Below, in pieces: positions 6,764-10,976 of a stretch of 10,976 nucleotides of DNA. The notes beneath the pieces were generated by a model. The model had not been told where the DNA came from and made no database searches. It worked only from the letters and a program-made list of their open reading frames with translations. Source of the stretch: Christensenella sp. UBA5394 (GTDB lineage Bacteria > Bacillota > Clostridia > Christensenellales > CAG-138); contig DHOI01000015.1 in assembly GCA_002409725.1 (NCBI GenBank), forward strand, positions 2,667-13,642, read 5' to 3'. The position numbers and the translations under genes are program-made. Numbering within the stretch: position 1 is the first letter of the stretch; each line of letters opens with the position of its first letter.

Positions 6764-9127
6764 TCACTCGATGGGCTCGATGTGCCAAAGCTCGCCGGCA
6801 TATTCACGGATGGTACGGTCGCTGGAGAATTTGCCAGCGCTGGCCACGTTCATCAGGCACTTGCGGCCAAAGGCCATGCGGTCCTGATAATCGCGATTGG
6901 CCCGAAGCTTTGCCTCCACATAAGGCAGGAAATCCAGCAGGTGGTAATAATGATCCGGCTTGTGCCAGCTCGCGCCGTTGAGGATGGATTCGTATATCTC
7001 GCGGAACGTGCCGCTGCCCCCGTCGCTCACCGTGCCGTTGACCAGGGTATCCAGCGCCCGGCGCACGCGCGGCTCGCGCTCATAGATCTCGCGGGGATTG
7101 TAGGAATCGCGAATGGCGGCAATATCCTCCACCCGCGCGCCGAAAACGTAGTTGTTTTCCTCTCCCGCCTCGGCTACGATTTCAATATTGGCCCCGTCGT
7201 AGGTGCCCAGGGTAACCGCGCCGTTTAGCATGAACTTCATGTTGCCCGTGCCGCTGGCTTCTGTGCCGGCAGGGGAGATCTGCTCGGAAACATCCGCGGC
7301 CGGGATGATATGCTCGGCGTAGGAACAATTGTAATTCTGCACGAAGACTACGCGCAGCTTATCCTGCACGGCCGAGTCGTTGTTAACCAGCTTGGCAACC
7401 TCGTTGATATACTTGATGATGCTTTTTGCCCGGGCATAACCAGGCGCAGCCTTGGCGCCGAAGATGAAGGCCGTGGGCGTGAAGTTTTGCAGGCTGCCGT
7501 CTTTGAGCGAATAATAGATATCCACAATGGAGAGCGCGTTGAGCAGCTGTCGCTTGTATTCGTGCATACGCTTCACCTGGATATCGAAAAGGAAGCTTGG
7601 CGGGATGGCCCCCCCCTCCTTCTCACGGATGATGGCCGCGAGCTGGTTCTTCTTTTGTTGCTTCACGGCGTTAAAGCGGGCCAGGGTGGCGTCGTCGAGA
7701 TGGCGCTTGATACCCTGTAAGAGGTCGAGGTTCAAAAGGAAATCCCGCGAGCCCAGGCGGTCTGCGATGAGGTCGGCAAGCTCGGGGTTGCAAAGGCCCA
7801 ACCAGCGGCGCTGGGTGATGCCATTGGTCTTGTTGCAGAATTTTTCCGGGAACATGGCGTACCAATCCGGCAAAAGCTCGCGCTTGATCAGCTCGCTATG
7901 GATCTGGGCCACGCCGTTTACATAAGTGCTTCCATAAACGGCCAGGCGCGCCATATGAACCTGCCCGCCGTCCGCTATCTGCATGTGGGCGACGCGCTCC
8001 TCCGGCGCGCCCAGGGCGCGCAGCTCGGCGTTCATTTTATCGTTGATGCGGCTGATCAGCTCGGTGATCTCGGGCACCACGGAGCGGAGCAGCTCATAAT
8101 CCCACTTTTCCAGGGCCTCGCTCATCAGGGTGTGGTTGGTATAATTGAAGGTTTGCCTGGTAATGTCGAAGGCCGCGTCAAAATCGAGGCCCTCCTTCAT
8201 CAAAAGGCGGGTTAGCTCCGGGATGGAAATGGTGGGGTGCGTATCGTTGAGCTGGATGGCGCAATGGGCCGCGAAGCCGCCCATATCCGCCCCCCGCACC
8301 CGCTTATAGCGCCGGATGATATCCTGCAAACTAGCGCTTGATAGGAAATACTGTTGTTTAAGGCGTAGCCGCTTGCCCTCATAGGTGCTGTCGTTGGGGT
8401 AGAGCACGCGAGTGATATCATCTACCTTATTTTTATCGCGCACGGCCAGGTCGTACTCCTGCTCGTTGAAGAGAGCGAAATCGAAGGCTTCGGTCGATTC
8501 GCTCTGCCAAAGGCGTAGCGTGCCGATGTTTTTAGTACCGTAGCCGATGATGGGCATATCATAGGGCACAGCCAGCACCTTTTGATCGGCAAAGACCACC
8601 TCCACGGTTTTATCATCCCGCCTGCGGGACCAGGGATCGCCCTGCCGCAGCCAGTCGTCCGCCTTCTCGACCTGGTAGCCATCCTGGAAGCTCTGCTTGA
8701 AGAGGCCGAATTTGTAGCGCAGGCCGTAGCCGTCCAGCGGCAGATCCATCGTGGCAGCGCTATCCAAAAAGCAGGCGGCCAGGCGGCCCAGGCCGCCATT
8801 GCCCAAAGCCGCGTCTTCAATATCTTCCATGGCGGATAGATCCGCGCCTTTGGCCCGCAGCAGGGCGCGTATCTGCTGCAAAATATCCAGGCAGTATAAA
8901 TTATTGAACACCATACGGCCCATGAGGTATTCCGCGCTAAAATAATAGGCCCGGCGCACCATGGTATGGTTCTTGCGCGCCTGCCGCCAATCCTCGGAAA
9001 TGCTATACATCACCGCGCCGGCCAGGGCCTTGTGCAGCTGCCAGGTATTCGCCTCGCACAGGTCGATTTGGTAATCGCTGCGCAGCTGCTCTTCCATGCG
9101 GCGTAGGATCATGGCGGGTTCCATCAT
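6764..9127 (-). CDS. glgP: Glycogen/maltodextrin phosphorylase
   Basis: A 787-residue PLP-dependent glycosyltransferase (GT35) that cleaves alpha-1,4-glucan ends with phosphate, giving glucose-1-phosphate. Visible landmarks: RRAYYFSAEYLMGR at about 58-71, ALGNGGLGRLAACFLDS at 107-123, QLNDTHPT at 292-299, KTNGITQRRW at 433-442, QVKRMHEYKRQLLN at 517-530, and the pyridoxal-phosphate signature EASGTGNMKFMLNG at 623-636 with Schiff-base lysine K631. The length is typical of bacterial GlgP, and the N-terminus lacks the regulatory extension of animal enzymes. Two tandem ATGs occur (9127 and 9124); the ribosome site AGGGGG lies about 12 nt before the first. No other glycogen gene is adjacent. It is divergent from a MarR-family gene and ends just before the hairpin-rich region. 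Preference for glycogen or maltodextrin cannot be read from sequence. Confidence 0.95.
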   Translation of the reverse strand: MMEPAMILRRMEEQLRSDYQIDLCEANTWQLHKALAGAVMYSISEDWRQARKNHTMVRRAYYFSAEYLMGRMVFNNLYCLDILQQIRALLRAKGADLSAMEDIEDAALGNGGLGRLAACFLDSAATMDLPLDGYGLRYKFGLFKQSFQDGYQVEKADDWLRQGDPWSRRRDDKTVEVVFADQKVLAVPYDMPIIGYGTKNIGTLRLWQSESTEAFDFALFNEQEYDLAVRDKNKVDDITRVLYPNDSTYEGKRLRLKQQYFLSSASLQDIIRRYKRVRGADMGGFAAHCAIQLNDTHPTISIPELTRLLMKEGLDFDAAFDITRQTFNYTNHTLMSEALEKWDYELLRSVVPEITELISRINDKMNAELRALGAPEERVAHMQIADGGQVHMARLAVYGSTYVNGVAQIHSELIKRELLPDWYAMFPEKFCNKTNGITQRRWLGLCNPELADLIADRLGSRDFLLNLDLLQGIKRHLDDATLARFNAVKQQKKNQLAAIIREKEGGAIPPSFLFDIQVKRMHEYKRQLLNALSIVDIYYSLKDGSLQNFTPTAFIFGAKAAPGYARAKSIIKYINEVAKLVNNDSAVQDKLRVVFVQNYNCSYAEHIIPAADVSEQISPAGTEASGTGNMKFMLNGAVTLGTYDGANIEIVAEAGEENNYVFGARVEDIAAIRDSYNPREIYEREPRVRRALDTLVNGTVSDGGSGTFREIYESILNGASWHKPDHYYHLLDFLPYVEAKLRANRDYQDRMAFGRKCLMNVASAGKFSSDRTIREYAGELWHIEPIE

Positions 9128-9158
9128 AAAAGCTTAATCCCCCTAAATAAAAATCAAA

Positions 9159-9172
9159 CGGGAACATTCCCG
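9159..9172 (-). promoter_or_regulatory. Small hairpin in the glgP leader
   Basis: CGGGA and TCCCG arms (5 to 6 bp) with a short loop, followed on the minus strand by TTTGATTTTTATTT, about 30 nt before the glgP start. It resembles a weak terminator inside the 5' leader and might attenuate transcription. The stem is short, so this is tentative. Confidence 0.3.
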
Positions 9173-9195
9173 CAATTTTATCAAGAACCATGCGA

Positions 9196-9224
9196 ATTAT
9201 ATCATAAATCCCCGGGGCTGACAA
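9196..9224 (-). promoter_or_regulatory. Sigma-A promoter of glgP
   Basis: On the minus strand: TTGTCA (9219-9224), a 17-nt spacer, and perfect TATAAT (9196-9201) with an extended TGA just before it. The predicted transcript starts near 9189, about 60 nt before the ATG. Confidence 0.75.
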
Positions 9225-9232
9225 TTCCTCGC

Positions 9233-9251
9233 GCGCAATAAGCTTATGCGC
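9233..9251. promoter_or_regulatory. Palindromic candidate operator between glgP and marR
   Basis: A 19-bp near-perfect inverted repeat: GCGC arms around the 10-bp palindrome ATAAGCTTAT, with one extra A on one side. It lies 8 nt upstream of the glgP -35 box and about 60 nt upstream of the marR -35 box. Length and symmetry suit a dimeric winged-helix regulator such as the adjacent MarR protein, but no second copy was seen in the window. Confidence 0.4.
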
Positions 9252-9312
9252 TAAAGTTCCCCGCCCGCGGCAAAATGCGACGCAACTCGTATGTTGGCAT
9301 AATTATCCGCGA

Positions 9313-9342
9313 TTGACGGCTGCACATCCGCTTCGCTATCAT
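9313..9342 (+). promoter_or_regulatory. Promoter of the MarR-family gene
   Basis: TTGACG (9313-9318), an 18-nt spacer and TATCAT (9337-9342), each one base off consensus. Transcription would begin near 9349. A strong GGGAGGGG ribosome site (about 9359-9366) precedes the ATG at 9374. Confidence 0.6.
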
Positions 9343-9373
9343 AGAAGCATCAGGCAAAGGGAGGGGCGCTGCA

Positions 9374-9841
9374 ATGGAAGCCAGGCGGCAAAAGCGGGAG
9401 CACACAGCGGGGGATATCGGCCGCGCCTTTCACGATCTTGCCCATACATATACCATCTGCATGCAGCTTACGCTGGGCAAATACGGCCTTTACCCAGGCC
9501 AGCCCCAGGTGCTGTTCGCCCTCAAGGCGCTGAACCGGCCTACGCAAAATGAGCTGGCGGGCTATCTGGGCGTGGGCAAGGCCTCGGCCGGCATTTCGGT
9601 GCGCCGGCTGGAAAGCGGCGGCTTCATCAAGCGCGCCCGGGATAAAAAGGACACCCGCTGCATCCGCATCTACCTCACCCCCAAGGGCGAGGAATACGTA
9701 CGCTGGTGCTCCATCGATTACGATATGTTCTACGCCACTATGCTGGAAAGCTTCACGCCAGATGAACGCAGCGAGGCCTTCGCCATGCTCGAGCGCATGG
9801 ACGAGAGCCTCAAAGCACTTCGCAGCCGTTTAGAAAGATGA
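9374..9841 (+). CDS. MarR-family transcriptional regulator
   Basis: A 155-residue winged-helix DNA-binding protein, expected to act as a dimer and often to regulate its own or a neighbouring promoter in response to small molecules. The core is intact: LYPGQPQVLFAL at 39-50 before the DNA-binding domain, helix TQNELAGYLGV at 57-67, recognition helix KASAGISVRRLE at 69-80, and the wing GGFIKRARDKKDTR at 82-95 followed by IYLTPKGEEY. The terminal helices form the dimer interface. Cysteines at 29, 96 and 112 are present, but I see no established redox motif. The gene is divergent from glgP across a 246-bp region with a candidate operator, so it may control glgP or only itself. Its ligand is unknown. 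Confidence 0.9.
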   Translation: MEARRQKREHTAGDIGRAFHDLAHTYTICMQLTLGKYGLYPGQPQVLFALKALNRPTQNELAGYLGVGKASAGISVRRLESGGFIKRARDKKDTRCIRIYLTPKGEEYVRWCSIDYDMFYATMLESFTPDERSEAFAMLERMDESLKALRSRLER

Positions 9842-9861
9842 GCGCCATTGCGCTCTTTTTT
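9840..9861 (+). terminator. Terminator of marR, overlapping both flanking stop codons
   Basis: GAGCGC (9840-9845), a CATT loop, GCGCTC (9850-9855), then six T (9856-9861). The stem begins inside the marR TGA (9839-9841). The T run overlaps the first two bases of the YtxC-like gene's stop (9860-9862 on the minus strand). In the other direction the stem is followed by ATCTTTCT, a weak T run, so it may partly serve both genes. Confidence 0.8.
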
Positions 9862-10618
9862 ATTTGAAGACCCGCACACGGTCTTCAAACACACGCACCA
9901 GCGTTTCCGCCAGATCTGCGCCGGCCCCGCCCGAAAGGTCGTAAATGGTAATGCGCTCCGGCGAAAGCCCTACCAGCACGCTCATCACACCGTCGCCCGT
10001 GCAGCGGTCGTAATCAATGCGGCTGTCCTGGTCGTCCGTCAGGGTACAGCTGCCATCCGGGTTGAGGATGATGTATACATCCCGCACCTGCGGCGGCCTA
10101 AGCTGCACAAAGGCGGCCAGCACCTGCATCAGCTCCCAGTATTCCGCCTCCAGGAGCAGCTCCTCCGCAGCCCGCATCACACAGATCTCCCAATCCCGCA
10201 GCGTCTCCTGCATGCGAAAGCGCATGAAGCCCTCCAGGTTCAAATGATCTTCTTGCGCATAAAAGGATAATAGTTCCCGCAGGATCGTGTCGACCCCGGC
10301 CTGCTCCCCGCCCGCGCGGGCAAGCTTCACCGCCTCGGGCAGCACCCGCCGCTTCTCCTCCAGCGCGAGCGGCAGCTCGTTGACCATGCGGGCCAGCTCA
10401 AAGTGGGAGATATCCCTGATCAGCAGCCCACGCACGGCCCTGCACCATCGCTCCAGGTCTCCCTCCTCCTTTAGCTCGAAGGCGGCCTGATCTCTTTGCG
10501 CTTTTAGCCTTTTTTCTATGCCCGCATCCTGCGGGTATTCCGCCGACAGCCTGCGCAGGGCAAGCCTGCCGATATCCGCGTTATATTCCAGCGTGCCCAC
10601 AGAGCACAAACGCATCAT
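9860..10618 (-). CDS. ytxC: YtxC-like putative sporulation protein
   Basis: A 252-residue soluble protein that resembles the YtxC family of spore-forming Firmicutes, whose molecular role is unknown. The match rests on recall of the family: a short N-terminal SVGTLEYNADIG-like segment, then an alpha-helical middle, the LNLEGFMRFRM block at 127-137, EEYL-like EELLLEAEYWELMQVLAAFV at 152-171, a beta-rich end with VYIILNPDGSCTLTD at 181-195, LVGLSPERITIYD at 215-227, and a final VFEDRVRVF. An upstream in-frame ATG would add 25 residues. I prefer the ATG at 10618 because AAGGAG lies 5 nt before it and the family starts there; a second ATG follows at once. A -10-like TATACT occurs at 10712-10717 (minus) without a good -35. 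It stands alone and converges on marR. Confidence 0.72.
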   Translation of the reverse strand: MMRLCSVGTLEYNADIGRLALRRLSAEYPQDAGIEKRLKAQRDQAAFELKEEGDLERWCRAVRGLLIRDISHFELARMVNELPLALEEKRRVLPEAVKLARAGGEQAGVDTILRELLSFYAQEDHLNLEGFMRFRMQETLRDWEICVMRAAEELLLEAEYWELMQVLAAFVQLRPPQVRDVYIILNPDGSCTLTDDQDSRIDYDRCTGDGVMSVLVGLSPERITIYDLSGGAGADLAETLVRVFEDRVRVFK

Positions 10619-10782
10619 AGCCTCTCCTTCTCCTTTGGGAGCCGACCGCTCCTTTTCCATACCCGCCTTTTGCAGGATATGCGCCGGAGCCATCCGGTGT
10701 TCACCTGGTTTAGTATACCGAAGCCGGCCCCGGATGTTCCGCTGTAAAATTTGCCACGGGCTCTGCGAGAACGGATGTGCGT

Positions 10783-10798
10783 TATTGTATTAGCAATA
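10783..10798. promoter_or_regulatory. Inverted repeat abutting a strong promoter
   Basis: TATTG and CAATA arms separated by 6 nt, ending 1 nt before the TTGACA at 10800. Position and symmetry fit a regulator site or, less specifically, an AT-rich upstream element. The half-sites are short, so chance is possible. Confidence 0.25.
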
Positions 10799-10799
10799 G

Positions 10800-10828
10800 T
10801 TGACAGATTCGCTGTTTCGACATATAAT
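10800..10828 (+). promoter_or_regulatory. Perfect-consensus sigma-A promoter
   Basis: TTGACA (10800-10805), exactly 17 nt, TATAAT (10823-10828). It is the only promoter in the window with both boxes and the spacing at consensus. The start is expected at about 10835. No ribosome site followed by a usable ORF lies downstream before the terminator at 10953. Confidence 0.8.
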
Positions 10829-10834
10829 GGCCAT

Positions 10835-10976
10835 ATTCTTTTCTAAAGTGGAGGTATGCGGGCCTAAGCTGGCCCAGCGCAACGCACCCCAGCATCTTGT
10901 GTTTATATTTGTCCGTCCTTTGATTATCTTGGGGCGGGCATTTTTATATGGCAAAAAAGCGGCATGCCGCTTTTTT
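10835..10976 (+). ncRNA. Candidate small RNA or attenuated 5' leader
   Basis: About 142 nt between a perfect promoter and a strong terminator. Visible structure: a hairpin at 10857-10881 (TGCGGGCC pairing with GGCC and CGCA around a 3-nt bulge), with a competing pairing GCTGG (10868-10872) with CCAGC (10889-10893). A longer arm pairs CCCCA (10887-10891) with TGGGG (10930-10934), supported by ATC/GAT inside it. The terminator follows at 10953. The only start codon with a nearby GGAGG gives three codons. I compared it by eye with SRP RNA, 6S, T-box, glycine, SAM, TPP, fluoride, c-di-GMP and ZTP consensus cores and saw no match. It could be a stand-alone RNA, or the attenuator of a gene beyond the right edge. 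Confidence 0.55.
10953..10976. terminator. Palindromic terminator at the window edge
   Basis: A perfect 24-bp palindrome: six A, AGCGGCA, its complement, six T at the last base of the window. It works on either strand as an intrinsic terminator and would end the transcript from the 10800 promoter. Its T run may continue beyond the window. Confidence 0.8.

Noticed and set aside
10616-10693. A 25-residue N-terminal extension of the YtxC-like protein
   Set aside because: The ATG at 10693 has no ribosome site, while the internal ATG at 10618 has AAGGAG at good spacing and matches where the family begins.
10827-10976. An ORF open from ATG 10827 to the window edge (about 50 codons)
   Set aside because: Its ATG lies inside the -10 box, upstream of the expected transcript start, with no ribosome site. 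It runs through the terminator palindrome and its translation looks random.
10835-10976. SRP (4.5S) RNA, 6S RNA or tracrRNA
   Set aside because: The GGAAGGAAGCAGC-like SRP core is absent, the 5' and 3' ends do not form the long closing helix of 6S RNA, and there are no CRISPR or cas genes nearby.
10953-10976. A third copy of the dispersed repeat
   Set aside because: It shares the A6-stem-T6 layout with 6523-6550, but the sequence to its left shows no similarity to the repeat, and the right side is outside the window.

Overview
The window reads as chromosomal DNA from a GC-rich member of the Firmicutes (Bacillota), most likely a Clostridia-type gut anaerobe. HPr kinase/phosphorylase with no PTS gene nearby, a YtxC-like sporulation-associated protein, strong T-run terminators and the uvrC-to-hprK gene order all point that way. 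I cannot name the genus.

Layout, left to right. 1-90 holds part of a dispersed intergenic repeat followed by a plus-strand terminator. 114-1520 (-) is an AGCS sodium:alanine/glycine symporter with a very good promoter and a leader of about 160 nt. 1775-1801 is the terminator of a minus-strand operon read uvrC (6469) > Cof-type HAD phosphatase (4580) > hprK (3775) > ROK glucokinase (2843). 6485-6763 is a palindrome-packed intergenic region. It contains a second, inverted copy of the repeat at position 1, bracketed by two near-identical 25-bp hairpins. 6764-9127 (-) is glycogen phosphorylase. 9374-9841 (+) is a divergent MarR-family regulator with a palindromic candidate operator in the shared promoter region. 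9860-10618 (-) is a YtxC-like protein converging tail to tail with marR. 10800-10976 (+) holds a perfect sigma-70-type promoter that drives about 140 nt without a plausible ORF, ending in a strong terminator at the window edge. This is a candidate small RNA or attenuated leader.

How the genes fit together. The central theme is sugar metabolism and its control. Glycogen phosphorylase releases glucose-1-phosphate from stored glycogen. The ROK kinase phosphorylates free glucose. HPr kinase/phosphorylase sets carbon catabolite control by phosphorylating HPr on serine. The HAD phosphatase sits between uvrC and hprK and may act on sugar phosphates. UvrC (DNA repair) is the promoter-proximal gene of the operon, a housekeeping linkage familiar in Clostridia. 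The symporter, MarR regulator and YtxC-like gene are separate units.

The least explained parts are non-coding: the terminator-associated repeat at 1-52 and 6517-6570 with its duplicated flanking hairpins, and the transcript-like unit at 10835-10976.
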